Shown piece by piece: positions 40,577 through 49,509 of a DNA stretch of 64,000 nt. The notes beneath the pieces are model-generated. The model searched no databases. It saw nothing but the letters and a program-made list of their open reading frames with translations, and had not been told where the DNA came from. How positions within the stretch are numbered: position 1 is the stretch's first letter; every line of letters starts with the position of its first letter. A program made the translations under genes and the position numbers. The stretch is from CALJTV01 sp036821185 (GTDB lineage: Bacteria > Chloroflexota > Dehalococcoidia > GIF9 > UBA5629), in contig DAISKD010000003.1 in assembly GCA_036821185.1 (NCBI GenBank), forward strand, positions 124,001 through 188,000, in the 5' to 3' direction.

Positions 40577-41368
40577 ATGAAAGCAGTGGGAGTAGATATC
40601 GGCAGTCTGACGACCAAAGTGGTAGTCATGGAGGACAGCAGGATCGTCTCCTATGTGGTTGATGAAATAGGAGATGAGGTCGAGCAGTCAGCAAAGCGCG
40701 CTGTTGAGCACGCTTTGGAGAAGGCCGGTGCAATTAGGGGCGAGGACGTCTATATAATATCCACCGGGATCGGTAGCAGGGGCATTTCCTTTGGTCAGGC
40801 GCAGAAGGCTATTGCCACCTGTCTGGCACGGGGGGCTTTTTCCCTGTTTCCCGCAGCCAGGCTGGCCATAGACCTTGGGGCTGAGACCAGCACGGTAGTC
40901 AGGGTCAGTGAAAAAGGGCGCTTGATGGACTGGGCCAATCAGGACAAGTGCGCTTCGGGGACGGGGCTTTTTCTGCATCAGGTGGCCAAGTTGATGAATC
41001 TATCTTTGTCAGAGATGGACAGCTTGCCCGTGCCTGATAGGTTCGCTGAAATTACCAACACCTGTGCCGTGTTTGCCGAGTCTGAAATAATATCCCACAT
41101 ACATCGTGTCCCTCCCACTCCGAAGGAGGAAATAGTTGCCGGGGTATACTACTCGGTGGTGGGGCGGGTGATATCGCTTGTCAAGAGGGTGGGTGTTGCC
41201 AGAGAAGTAGCGGTGACCGGAGGGGTGGCGCTGAACAAAGGGCTGATAAAGGTGCTGGGGAAGGAGCTGGGCTTCGATGTTCTGGTGCCTGAGGAGCCGC
41301 GGATTGTGGCGGCGGTGGGGGCTGCCCTGATTGCGGCTGAGAACTATGAAAGAGGAGCAAACTCATGA
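40577..41368 (+). CDS. Acyl-CoA dehydratase activase-like ATPase (BcrD/HgdC-like)
   Basis: 263 residues of the BadF/BadG/BcrA/BcrD ATPase family (ASKHA fold). DIGSLTTKVVVMED binds phosphate, DLGAETSTVVRV is the second loop, and the two cysteines that hold the inter-subunit [4Fe-4S] cluster are in KCASGTGLF and NTCAVFAESEIISHIHR. GGVALNKGLIKVL follows. It hydrolyses ATP to push electrons into the dehydratase/reductase subunits. It starts 12 bp after the BcrB-like gene. Its size fits the smaller activase subunit. Confidence 0.9.
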   Translation: MKAVGVDIGSLTTKVVVMEDSRIVSYVVDEIGDEVEQSAKRAVEHALEKAGAIRGEDVYIISTGIGSRGISFGQAQKAIATCLARGAFSLFPAARLAIDLGAETSTVVRVSEKGRLMDWANQDKCASGTGLFLHQVAKLMNLSLSEMDSLPVPDRFAEITNTCAVFAESEIISHIHRVPPTPKEEIVAGVYYSVVGRVISLVKRVGVAREVAVTGGVALNKGLIKVLGKELGFDVLVPEEPRIVAAVGAALIAAENYERGANS

Positions 41369-42420
41369 TCGTTGCCGGGATAGATATTGGCTCTCGTGCC
41401 GCCAAGGTGGTGGTGATGAGGGATGGAGAGATACTGTCCTCGGCAATAACGGACACCGGTCCGGAAAGCGTCAAAACGGCATATACTGCTATCGGTCTGG
41501 CTCTTGAGGGGACCGGTTTAGCCCTCGAGGACATCGTCTATATTGTTGCCACGGGCTATGGGCGGGTGCTGGTGCCTTTTGCCAATGAGAACATCTCTGA
41601 GATCAGTTGTCATGCCAAAGGGATAACCTGGTATTTCCCCTCGGTACGGACCATCCTGGATATGGGTGGCCAAGACTGTAAGGCGATTAACTGTGATGAG
41701 AGAGGCTTGGTCACCAATTTTGTAATGAACGATAAGTGCGCCGGGGGTACCGGTAGGTTTCTTGAGCTGATAGCTGATGTGTTGAACGTGCGACTCGAGG
41801 ACATCGGTGAGCTTTCTCTGGCAGCCGGGAGTGGCATCCCATTTAATACTGTGTGTGCCGTTTTTGCCAAGTCAGAAGCCATAGCTTATCTGAGGAAAGG
41901 CGTGAGCAAGGGTGAGATCCTAGCCGGGCTCCATGATGCCATAGCGGTGCGTGCTGTGAACCTACTGAACCGGGTCTCCATTCAGAGTGAGTTTAGCATC
42001 ACCGGCGGCATTGCCAAAAACAAAGGGATGGTGAGACGGCTGGCAGAAAAGGTGGGAATGGAACCATTGCTGTGTGATGACCCGCAACTGGTTGGGGCGT
42101 TGGGGGCTGCGCTTTTCGCCCGGGAGCGATTGGAAGGTAAGAGTGCCGAAGCGGGAAAAGCACAGTACGGCTATTCCGATGGTACCGGTGAGTATTACAT
42201 TACCATCGACATGCCTCGGTGCAATGGCTGTGGGGAATGTGTGAAAGCATGTCCAGCGGGCATACTGGTTATGGATGATAGGGGAAGTAGAGTTGTGGTG
42301 AGGGACGAGGCAAGGAAAAAGCTGGCATTGCTCTGCCCTGGCTTTGCCCGTTGCAGCCAACAACATGCGGTTAACTGTCACAGCGTTTGTCCTACAAATG
42401 CTATCGGACATAGCTGGTGA
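41365..42420 (+). CDS. Second activase-like ATPase fused to a C-terminal ferredoxin-like domain
   Basis: 351 residues. The first 260 are a BcrA/BcrD-type ATPase: DIGSRAAKVVVMRD, DMGGQDCKAI, the cluster cysteines in DKCAGGTGRFLE and TVCAVFAKSEAI, and GGIAKNKGMVRRL. Residues ~280-350 form a 2[4Fe-4S]-like domain: CNGCGECVKACPAGI followed by a second set, LCPGFARCSQQ and CHSVCPTNAI. In Thauera-type benzoyl-CoA reductase a separate ferredoxin delivers electrons; here a donor seems fused to the activase. GSRAAK replaces the more usual GS-T-T-K loop. It overlaps the preceding gene by 4 bp and ends the operon. A heterodimer with 40577-41368 is the likely form. Confidence 0.88.
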   Translation: MIVAGIDIGSRAAKVVVMRDGEILSSAITDTGPESVKTAYTAIGLALEGTGLALEDIVYIVATGYGRVLVPFANENISEISCHAKGITWYFPSVRTILDMGGQDCKAINCDERGLVTNFVMNDKCAGGTGRFLELIADVLNVRLEDIGELSLAAGSGIPFNTVCAVFAKSEAIAYLRKGVSKGEILAGLHDAIAVRAVNLLNRVSIQSEFSITGGIAKNKGMVRRLAEKVGMEPLLCDDPQLVGALGAALFARERLEGKSAEAGKAQYGYSDGTGEYYITIDMPRCNGCGECVKACPAGILVMDDRGSRVVVRDEARKKLALLCPGFARCSQQHAVNCHSVCPTNAIGHSW

Positions 42421-42458
42421 TCTTGCCCTGAACGGTCAGTCCGTGGATACCGGATACG

Positions 42459-42842
42459 CTATGGCGCCTCTGTTATGATGGTGAAGGCGACGGCTTGAGA
42501 GTGTGAATGAGAGAGGGTAAGGGCTATGCGGAGCCTCTCAAAGCCCCTTTTGTGGATGTGGGCCGTGGGCAAGCCGGACTCGTTGTTTGTCACTTCGATG
42601 TCTTTATAGCTGACGCCGGTCCTGTTGAGCCCTGACAGGGCTTTTACGATCGCCTCCTTGGCGGCGAACCTGACAGCGAGATGGGGTGCCGGTGACCTGT
42701 GGGCAAGGCAATAGTCCAGTTCTTTCTGAGTGAACACTCGGTGCAGAAAAGCGTCGTCAGCAGCCAGCCTGCGAAAGCGGTGGACGCTTTCTATGTCCAC
42801 GCCGATTCCGAAGTCAGGTCTTTGGCTATATTCTTCGCCCAT
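42459..42842 (-). CDS. acpS: Holo-[acyl-carrier-protein] synthase
   Basis: 127 residues. GIGVDIESVHRF and FAAKEAIVKAL are the two AcpS signatures that bind Mg2+ and CoA. It transfers 4'-phosphopantetheine from CoA to the serine of ACP. It is convergent with the activase operon (38-bp gap) and stands apart from acpP, which lies 8 kb away. The C-terminal HSHSQAVAFTII strand is typical. Confidence 0.94.
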   Translation of the reverse strand: MGEEYSQRPDFGIGVDIESVHRFRRLAADDAFLHRVFTQKELDYCLAHRSPAPHLAVRFAAKEAIVKALSGLNRTGVSYKDIEVTNNESGLPTAHIHKRGFERLRIALTLSHSHSQAVAFTIITEAP

Positions 42843-42968
42843 AGATCATCACTGGTGCTGTCGCGCGCTCAGCGCTGGTACTTGCTAAGGTGCATTTTAT
42901 TCCCTCCACGACCTGGAAATCAACACCGAGGCAGCACCGGGCGCGAAAGTCCATGGTAGGGGCTGTGG

Positions 42969-43002
42969 ACTAGTACTTTATTACCATCTGTAAAGTACTA
43001 GT
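42969..43002. promoter_or_regulatory. Perfect 12-bp inverted repeat upstream of the PAS/GGDEF gene
   Basis: ACTAGTACTTTA (42969-42980), a 10-bp spacer, TAAAGTACTAGT (42991-43002). It begins 53 bp before the -35 box of the diguanylate cyclase promoter and 126 bp from the acpS start, so it may control either gene. It could also form a hairpin in an acpS leader. Confidence 0.55.
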
Positions 43003-43021
43003 AAATAGGGGTCAGGGGGTA

Positions 43022-43050
43022 TTGACTATTCGTATAATGTACCATAAAAT
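43022..43050 (+). promoter_or_regulatory. Promoter of the diguanylate cyclase gene
   Basis: TTGACT (43022-43027), a 17-bp spacer and TAAAAT (43045-43050), 35 bp ahead of ATG 43086. A TATAAT at 43033-43038 lies inside the spacer but has no -35 of its own. Confidence 0.6.
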
Positions 43051-43085
43051 GGGGAAAATCGCAGGAGAAGGCCGGGTAAACGACC

Positions 43086-44810
43086 ATGGCAAATAGGGTG
43101 AACAAGCAGAGTGAGGGTGGCAAGCCTTCAGGAGAAGTGTCTCTCGAGCTGGCACGTGACCTGATCGAGAAGATTGGCGTAGGTATATACATCGTCCAGG
43201 AGAGGAGGTTTATCTATGCCAGCCCTACCTTCCTGGCGGTCAGCGGTTACACGTTGGAAGAGCTGGAAGGAAAGCATCCGCTGGACCTAGTGCATCCGGA
43301 CGATAGGGAGTTTGTCCGACAGAAGGCTATAGAGAGCCTTAAGGGCAAAGCTTCGGAGCCTTATCAGTACCGGTTCATCAAGAAAAACGGTGAGGTGGCG
43401 TGGATAGTAGAGCAGGTGATCTCTGTGCAGTACCAAGGGAAGCTGGCTACCGTAGGTAGTTTTATGGACATTACCGAATACAAGCGGTTAGATGAAGAGC
43501 TACAACGCTCTGAGGAACGGTACCGTACGATTCTGGACGAGATGAATGAGACCTACTTTGAGATCGACCTGAGCGGTCGTTATACCGTTGTCAACGAGGC
43601 TATTTGTCGGAATACGGGCTTTACCAGGGAGCAGTTAATCGGTGCCAGCTTTAAGTTAACTACGCCTGTGGAGGATGTGGACAAGGTATTCAGGGCTTTT
43701 AATAGGGTGTACCGGACCGGCGAACCAACAAGAGGCTTTCGGAGCAGATATATCAGCACGACAGGCGAGGTAAGGTGGGTGGAGCTATCGGCATTTCCGA
43801 TACACAACGAAAGGGGAGAGATAATCGGTTTTCGGGGGGTGGCAGAGGATATCACTGAACGTGTTAAGGCAGAGGAGGAACTGCGGCGGTCAGAGGAGAG
43901 GTACCGCACGCTTCTTGAAGAGATGGACGAAGCGTATTATGAGGTGGACCTGAGAGGCAACTTTACATTTGTCAACGATGCGCTCTGTCGCCTCCTGGGG
44001 TATTCCAAGGAAGAGGCTATCGGGCTCAACTATCGCGCTTATACGCCGCAGGACGACTGGGAGAACATATATCGAGCCTACAACTCGGTATACCGCACCG
44101 GCACCTCCCTAAGGTGGTACCCGATGACCCAGCTTACAAAGGACGGCAGAAAGATATATGTGGAGAATTCTGTCTTGCCGTTGCGCAATGAAAGTGGTGA
44201 GACCATCGGCTTCAGAGGCATCAGCCGTAATGTCACCGAGCGCAAGATACTTGAGCAAAAGCTGTCTGAGATGGCTACCCATGACCCACTCACCGGACTA
44301 CCCAACCGCGTGTTGCTGGACGACAGATTGAATATGGGGCTGGCTCAGGCACAGCGCAACGGCAGCAGGCTGGCGGTGATGATGCTTGATCTGGACTGGT
44401 TCAAGCGCGTCAACGATACTTACGGGCACGGTGTTGGTGACCAGCTACTTAAGCTTGTGGCCCAGAGACTGGCCAGCAACTTGCGCAAGAGCGATACGGT
44501 GGGGCGGATGGGTGGTGATGAGTTTGTGCTGTTGCTCCCGCAGATTGGGGCTATAGACGATGCTACTAAAGTAGCTCAAAAAATTCTCGACTCATTTAAC
44601 GAACCGTTCGCAATTAACGGCTATAAGCTGAATGTGACTACGAGCATTGGCATCGCTATCTATCCGGAGAGTGGTGACCGGGCTGATTTGTTGCTGACCA
44701 ATGCCGATACTGCTATGTACCATGCTAAGGAGGAGGGGAGGGCAAGGTACAAGCTATATACACCTGACCTGCGCGAAAGCTTTGTAAAGCGACAGACGTC
44801 CCGCTCATAA
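43086..44810 (+). CDS. Diguanylate cyclase with three PAS domains
   Basis: 574 residues, soluble. Three PAS repeats span about 20-140, 145-265 and 270-395; each of the last two starts RSEERYRT and contains an F-V/T-x-V-N-D/E-A-x-C core, and each ends with a PAC-like GFRGxxxxxTER. The GGDEF domain (400-565) has MGGDEFVLLL at about residue 475, so it can make cyclic di-GMP from two GTP; an RKSD inhibitory I-site lies five residues before it, so product feedback is likely. No EAL domain. With no transmembrane segment it should sense a cytoplasmic cue, perhaps redox or small ligands. Its 3' end overlaps the convergent DUF1015 gene by 6 bp. Confidence 0.95.
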   Translation: MANRVNKQSEGGKPSGEVSLELARDLIEKIGVGIYIVQERRFIYASPTFLAVSGYTLEELEGKHPLDLVHPDDREFVRQKAIESLKGKASEPYQYRFIKKNGEVAWIVEQVISVQYQGKLATVGSFMDITEYKRLDEELQRSEERYRTILDEMNETYFEIDLSGRYTVVNEAICRNTGFTREQLIGASFKLTTPVEDVDKVFRAFNRVYRTGEPTRGFRSRYISTTGEVRWVELSAFPIHNERGEIIGFRGVAEDITERVKAEEELRRSEERYRTLLEEMDEAYYEVDLRGNFTFVNDALCRLLGYSKEEAIGLNYRAYTPQDDWENIYRAYNSVYRTGTSLRWYPMTQLTKDGRKIYVENSVLPLRNESGETIGFRGISRNVTERKILEQKLSEMATHDPLTGLPNRVLLDDRLNMGLAQAQRNGSRLAVMMLDLDWFKRVNDTYGHGVGDQLLKLVAQRLASNLRKSDTVGRMGGDEFVLLLPQIGAIDDATKVAQKILDSFNEPFAINGYKLNVTTSIGIAIYPESGDRADLLLTNADTAMYHAKEEGRARYKLYTPDLRESFVKRQTSRS

Positions 44811-46091
44811 TGTCCCTTCCAGAAGGTTGATGACCAGTCCTGTGGGGAGCTTGGGGTAGAAGTAGGTTGATTTTCCCGGCATCCTATCGTTGGCATCGGC
44901 TACTGCTTTGATGGCGCTGAGCGCGATGGGGTTGAGGATGAAGGCTAGCTGGTAGTCACCCCGGTCTACCATATTTACCGCCGCTTCGGCATTTGGTGTA
45001 TAGGCTATTGACACACCGCTCTCGATGGCTGTGAGCTTGTCCAGGACCAGATGTTGCAGGATGTTTACCTCCAGCTTATTGTAGGCGTCGGAATGGTCCC
45101 GTGGCATAAGCGTCTTAACATGCACATCGGGGCGGAGCTTCAGTCCGGTAATAAACCCCTTCTTCAGTCCTACCATCCTGGCTATGGCACCTCTTATCTC
45201 AGGCATTTTGGTTGCGTTCTCTATGGGGAGTGATTCTATGTCAAACACAGCAGCCAGTTCCTTGGCAAAGCGGTCAATGTCCTCGGTGGAAATGCCTCTT
45301 ACCACGCGGTGGACTGGCAGGACCAGCAGTCCTGAGTCGGAGAAAGATACCAGCGTCATCATAACGAAGTTGAAGGCCTCATGTCCGCTGAAATAAGGGC
45401 TATGCTGGCGCTTTTCGGACTGATAAGCCAGTGCTGTCTCGTAGCGGTGGTGTCCATCGGCGATGTAGATGGGCTTTGGTGCCAGGAAATGGCTTATCCG
45501 CTGGATGAATTCTGGCTCACTGGCTACCCATAGTCTGTGTACTTCACCGTCTGTGGCGAAGTCGAGCGCTGGCTTTCTGCTAGTCTGCACGCTGAGCAGC
45601 TTAGCGATCTTCTGGCCGGGGTCCTCGTAGAGGCCGAAAAGAGGACTGAAGTTGGCATTGCATGCCCGCATCAGGTCCAGGCGGTCGCTTTTGATCCCGG
45701 CGACGGTGTTTTCGTGGGGGAGAACCATCCTTTTTTCCCAGGGCTCCAATCTCACGCAAGCAGTAAATCCGAGGCGGCGTTTCCTGACGCCCTGATAAGT
45801 AAAGGTCTGTTCGTGGATGTATAGTGAGGGTACGTGGTCGGTGACCAGCACGCGGTCTTTTAGCCATTGGTTAAGTGTGGCACTGGCGCGAGTGTGCCTA
45901 TTGTCGTTGTCTGAATCGTCAGGCAGTTCCATGGCATGCTCGAGGCGGATGATATTGTATGGGCTCTTCTCGTAGTAGGCTTTTTGCTCATCTTTGGAGA
46001 TCACGTCGTAAGGTGGGCAGATGACCGATGCCATATCTTTCACTATTTCTAGGTTGTAGCGCACTCCGCAGAAAGGACAGATCTCAGCCAA
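44805..46091 (-). CDS. DUF1015 family protein
   Basis: 428 residues. Family motifs are clear: the N-terminal VICPPYDVISKDEQKAYYEKSPYN, the central YIADGHHRYETALAY and the C-terminal ADANDRMPGKSTYFYPKLPTGLVI. DUF1015 proteins are widespread in anaerobes and often lie beside serA and aminotransferase genes; here serA is 4 kb upstream, with purLQ between. A kinase-like role in serine metabolism has been suggested for relatives, which I cannot test here. It starts 9 bp after purL on the same strand. Confidence 0.9.
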   Translation of the reverse strand: MAEICPFCGVRYNLEIVKDMASVICPPYDVISKDEQKAYYEKSPYNIIRLEHAMELPDDSDNDNRHTRASATLNQWLKDRVLVTDHVPSLYIHEQTFTYQGVRKRRLGFTACVRLEPWEKRMVLPHENTVAGIKSDRLDLMRACNANFSPLFGLYEDPGQKIAKLLSVQTSRKPALDFATDGEVHRLWVASEPEFIQRISHFLAPKPIYIADGHHRYETALAYQSEKRQHSPYFSGHEAFNFVMMTLVSFSDSGLLVLPVHRVVRGISTEDIDRFAKELAAVFDIESLPIENATKMPEIRGAIARMVGLKKGFITGLKLRPDVHVKTLMPRDHSDAYNKLEVNILQHLVLDKLTAIESGVSIAYTPNAEAAVNMVDRGDYQLAFILNPIALSAIKAVADANDRMPGKSTYFYPKLPTGLVINLLEGTL

Positions 46092-46100
46092 GTTACCTCC

Positions 46101-48308
46101 TCAGTCGAAGAAATTTGTCAGTCCGTTCCACCAAGCTTTACCCAGCTCCCTGAGCGACAGGTCTACAATGCCTTTGATCGTCAGCCTGCTTCCGCTGACC
46201 ACACCCAGCCTCAGTGCCCCCACCTCCATGCGGTCCGCCAGCTTTTCCAGACGCCAGGCGTGCTCTGGGGATACGGATACAATGATTCTTGATTGTGCTT
46301 CACCGAAAAGGGCAGCGTCCAGTCTACCTTCGAAATCAGGCTCGAAGCTGGTAAAGCCCAGATTGCCGAGCAGGCAACTTTCTGCCAGAGCTACAGCCAG
46401 CCCGCCTTCGGAGCAGTCGTGTGCCGATTTGATTATGCCTCGCCTTATTGCCTCGAGGCAGCAGTTTTGTAGTCGTTTTTCCAGCTTCAAATCGATATAA
46501 GGGCTGCCCTTTATCATGCCGTGCACCACCTGCAGGTACTCGCTGCCTCCGATACTGGTGTCGATAGCCTGAGTACATCCCAGGAGGTATACGTAGTCCC
46601 CCTCGTGCTTAAAGCCAGCAGTACAGTGCTTTTCCACATCCTCGATAACGCCCACCATGGCTACCACCGGGGTGGGGTATATTGCCCTGCCCCTGGTCTC
46701 GTTGTACAGGCTCACGTTGCCGCTTATTATCGGGACTCTGAGTTCACGGCAGGTGCGCGCCATACCTGCGATACATTCTTTCATCTGGTAGTAGACCTCG
46801 TCCTTTTCCGGGTTGCCAAAATTAAGGCAGTCTGTTATCGCCAGTGGCCTTGCGCCGCTGCAGACCAGGTTCCTGGCAGCCTCAGCCACAGCGATCACAC
46901 CTCCGAGGTAGGGGTTAAGATAGCAATACCTGGCATTACCGTCTGTGGTCAGAGAGAGGGCTTTTTTCGTCCCTTTGATGCGGAGCACTGCGGCGTCGTT
47001 TCCCGGCAGGACCACAGTATTGTTACCCACCTGATGGTCGTACTGGCGGTACACGGAATGTTTGCTGGCGATGTTTGGAGAAGCCAGTAGGGTGAGCAGT
47101 ATCCTGTTTGCCTTCCGGGGCGATATGTCAGGGATGGAGTGCAGACTGATGTTCTGCAGTTCATCAATCCAGGGCGGGGCCTTGATGCGGCGCCGGTATA
47201 TGGGGGGTGAGGTAAGCAGCCCGATAGGCACTTCAGCCACCACCTTTTCTCCTTCTCTTACTCTGGCTATACCATCGCCGGTGATTCGGCCGATTATGTC
47301 AGAGCGCAACTCCCAGCGGTCAAAAAGCGCTTTTACCTGCGCCTCGTACTCCTTCTTCACAATTATCAGCATTCTCTCCTGGGATTCAGATAGCATCACT
47401 TCATACGGTGTCATGCCCTTCTCCCGTCTGGGCACTTTGAGGACATCGATGTCGATACCCCCGTTCCCTCTGGCGGCCGACTCAACGCAGGCGCTGGTCA
47501 GTCCAGCAGCACCTAGATCTTGCATGCCTACGATCCAGTCAGTTGTGGCGAGTTCGAGGCAAGCCTCGATGAGGAGCTTCTCTAGGAAGGGGTTTCCCAC
47601 CTGGACTGCCGACCTTAGCTCGGTGTCCTCGTCGAATGTCCGTGATGCCAAGCCAGAGGCGCCATGTAAGCCATCGCGTCCGGTGTCAGCGCCAACCAGC
47701 ATCAGCAGGTTACCCTCTCCGTGTGCCCTTGACCTTACCAAGTTTTCTCTTCTGGCGATGCCGAGGCAAAAGGCGTTGACCAGCGGGTTATCCGAGTAGC
47801 AATCGGCGGAGAAGATTTCACCGCCCACATTTGGTATTCCGAGGCAGTTACCGTAGGCAGCGATGCCACCTACCACGCCGTGGAAGAGGTAGCGGTTGCG
47901 GGGATTGGAGAGGGGGCCGAAGCGCAGCGAGTTCATCAGGGCAATGGGACGGGCGCCCATGGTGAAGATGTCCCTTACAATGCCGCCCACACCGGTGGCT
48001 GCGCCCTGGAAAGGCTCGATAGCCGAAGGGTGGTTATGTGACTCTATCTTCATGACTATCACCAGACCATCGCCTATATCGACAACGCCGGCATTTTCCT
48101 CGCCCGGTGCGACGAGTACACGTCTGGCGCGGGAGAAGAACTGCTTGAGGAGCGCTTTTGAGTGCTTGTAGCCACAGTGTTCGCTCCAGAGGGCACCGAA
48201 CATACCCAGCTCCACCTCATTGGGTTCTCTGCCAAGTCTTTTCACGATGAGCTGGTATTCCTTTTCGCTTAAGGCGATGCTATCGAGCGTTTCCTTGGAT
48301 ACTGGCAA
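46101..48308 (-). CDS. purL: Phosphoribosylformylglycinamidine synthase subunit PurL
   Basis: 735 residues, the small-PurL length. It starts SEKEYQLIVKRLGREPNEVELGMF, then WSEHCGYKHSK, the ATP-site KIESHNHPSAIEPFQGAATGVGG with GGxxRDIF, and a C-terminal half with SAHDCSEGGLAVALAES. It converts FGAR to FGAM in purine synthesis, taking ammonia from PurQ. The purQ stop lies 29 bp inside its 5' end, so the two are coupled. No PurS gene is visible nearby, although small PurL usually needs PurS. Confidence 0.97.
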   Translation of the reverse strand: MPVSKETLDSIALSEKEYQLIVKRLGREPNEVELGMFGALWSEHCGYKHSKALLKQFFSRARRVLVAPGEENAGVVDIGDGLVIVMKIESHNHPSAIEPFQGAATGVGGIVRDIFTMGARPIALMNSLRFGPLSNPRNRYLFHGVVGGIAAYGNCLGIPNVGGEIFSADCYSDNPLVNAFCLGIARRENLVRSRAHGEGNLLMLVGADTGRDGLHGASGLASRTFDEDTELRSAVQVGNPFLEKLLIEACLELATTDWIVGMQDLGAAGLTSACVESAARGNGGIDIDVLKVPRREKGMTPYEVMLSESQERMLIIVKKEYEAQVKALFDRWELRSDIIGRITGDGIARVREGEKVVAEVPIGLLTSPPIYRRRIKAPPWIDELQNISLHSIPDISPRKANRILLTLLASPNIASKHSVYRQYDHQVGNNTVVLPGNDAAVLRIKGTKKALSLTTDGNARYCYLNPYLGGVIAVAEAARNLVCSGARPLAITDCLNFGNPEKDEVYYQMKECIAGMARTCRELRVPIISGNVSLYNETRGRAIYPTPVVAMVGVIEDVEKHCTAGFKHEGDYVYLLGCTQAIDTSIGGSEYLQVVHGMIKGSPYIDLKLEKRLQNCCLEAIRRGIIKSAHDCSEGGLAVALAESCLLGNLGFTSFEPDFEGRLDAALFGEAQSRIIVSVSPEHAWRLEKLADRMEVGALRLGVVSGSRLTIKGIVDLSLRELGKAWWNGLTNFFD

Positions 48309-48981
48309 TTATGGACTCCCAGATAATATTGCCGTCGCTGCTGCCGAGCAGTGGCTCGCAGGCGCGCTCAGGATGTGGCATCATCCCCAGCACATTCTTC
48401 TGCCTGTTGGTGATCCCGGCGATGTTGTTTAGGGAGCCGTTAGGGTTGCTTGCCGGAGTCACTTTACCGTTAGGGGTTGCATAGCGGAAGACGATCTGCT
48501 TGTTGGCCTCAAGGTCTTTTAATGTGGCTTCGTCGGCGTAGTACCTGCCGTCGTAGTGGGAGATCGGGATCTTAAGCACCTGACCTTTCTGGAGCGATGA
48601 AGTGAACGGAGTGAGCTCATTTTCTACGCGGAGATGGGTCCATTGGCAGCGATACTCGAGATGGTCGTTGCGCAGCAGGGCCCCAGGCAATAGCCCTGAT
48701 TCACAGAGGATTTGGAATCCGTTGCAGATACCGATAACCGCTTTGCCCCGGAAGGCGAATTCCTCAACTGCAGCCATAACTGGCGAAAAACGGGCGATGG
48801 CCCCAGGCCTCAGGTAGTCCCCATATGAGAAACCCCCCGGTAGCACGATGCAGTCATACTGCGAAAGGTCGGTCTCCTTATGCCAGACGTAGCTGACGTC
48901 CTGGCCTAAAATATCCTTGATGGCGTAATAGCAGTCTCTATCGCTCCACGTGCCGGGAAAAACAACTATGCCGAATCTCAT
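48280..48981 (-). CDS. purQ: Phosphoribosylformylglycinamidine synthase glutaminase subunit PurQ
   Basis: 233 residues from ATG 48981 (MRFGIVVFPGTWSDRD), the family-typical start; an in-frame ATG at 49044 would add an unlikely 21-residue N-terminus. Class I amidotransferase features: the nucleophile in IGICNGFQIL and the histidine/glutamate in MMPHPERACEP. It hydrolyses glutamine and channels ammonia to PurL. Its stop lies inside purL. Confidence 0.96.
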   Translation of the reverse strand: MRFGIVVFPGTWSDRDCYYAIKDILGQDVSYVWHKETDLSQYDCIVLPGGFSYGDYLRPGAIARFSPVMAAVEEFAFRGKAVIGICNGFQILCESGLLPGALLRNDHLEYRCQWTHLRVENELTPFTSSLQKGQVLKIPISHYDGRYYADEATLKDLEANKQIVFRYATPNGKVTPASNPNGSLNNIAGITNRQKNVLGMMPHPERACEPLLGSSDGNIIWESIIASIQGNAR

Positions 48982-49050
48982 TTGCGTTCTACCATGGTGT
49001 GGAGGGCGATATTGCTCGGGCCTGGCATGGGTTAGCGATGTCACTACTGC

Positions 49051-49503
49051 CTACACCGTTCCCAGCAGTTCAGAGACAATGTTGCTGATTTCCTCTCCTG
49101 ATGCCTTTCCTCTGAGCTGGGGCATTAGCTGTGACATGACCCTGCCCTTATCTTTGGGCCCTTTGGCGCCCAGTTCCTGTATTACCTGGCGGGCTATCTT
49201 TATGATTTCATCGCGGCTCATGGGCTCGGGCAAATACCCGAGTATTATATCCAGCTCTGCCTTTTCCTTACTTACCAGGTCCTGGCGGTTCCCCTTCTGG
49301 AACGCCTCTATACTCTCGCGACGCATCTTAGCTTCTTTTTCGAGGACGGCGATGATGCCGGGGTCGTCTAGGGCCTTCTGCTTGGCGATTTCAGCGTTTC
49401 TGACGGCGGCCATCAATGAGCGGAGCACGGTTGATTTGAAGTTGTCCCGGTTCCTGATCGCTTGTTCTAAGTCAGCTTTGATTTTCTGGCTCAGAGAAGA
49501 CAT
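49051..49503 (-). CDS. GatB/YqeY domain-containing protein
   Basis: 150 residues, matching YqeY end to end: SLSQKIKADLEQAIRNRD at the N-terminus, VLRSLMAAVRNAEIAKQKA, then ILGYLPEPMSRDEIIKIARQ and the C-terminal GKASGEEISNIVSELL. The fold resembles the GatB tail domain, which contacts tRNA, but YqeY function is unsettled. It is 6 bp after rpsU, a common arrangement in bacteria. Confidence 0.93.
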   Translation of the reverse strand: MSSLSQKIKADLEQAIRNRDNFKSTVLRSLMAAVRNAEIAKQKALDDPGIIAVLEKEAKMRRESIEAFQKGNRQDLVSKEKAELDIILGYLPEPMSRDEIIKIARQVIQELGAKGPKDKGRVMSQLMPQLRGKASGEEISNIVSELLGTV

Positions 49504-49509
49504 CTTGTC

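Noticed and set aside
43033..43038. TATAAT as the -10 of the diguanylate cyclase gene
   Set aside because: TTGACT is only 5 bp away and no -35 stands at 16-18 bp; TTGACT-17-TAAAAT is the better pair.
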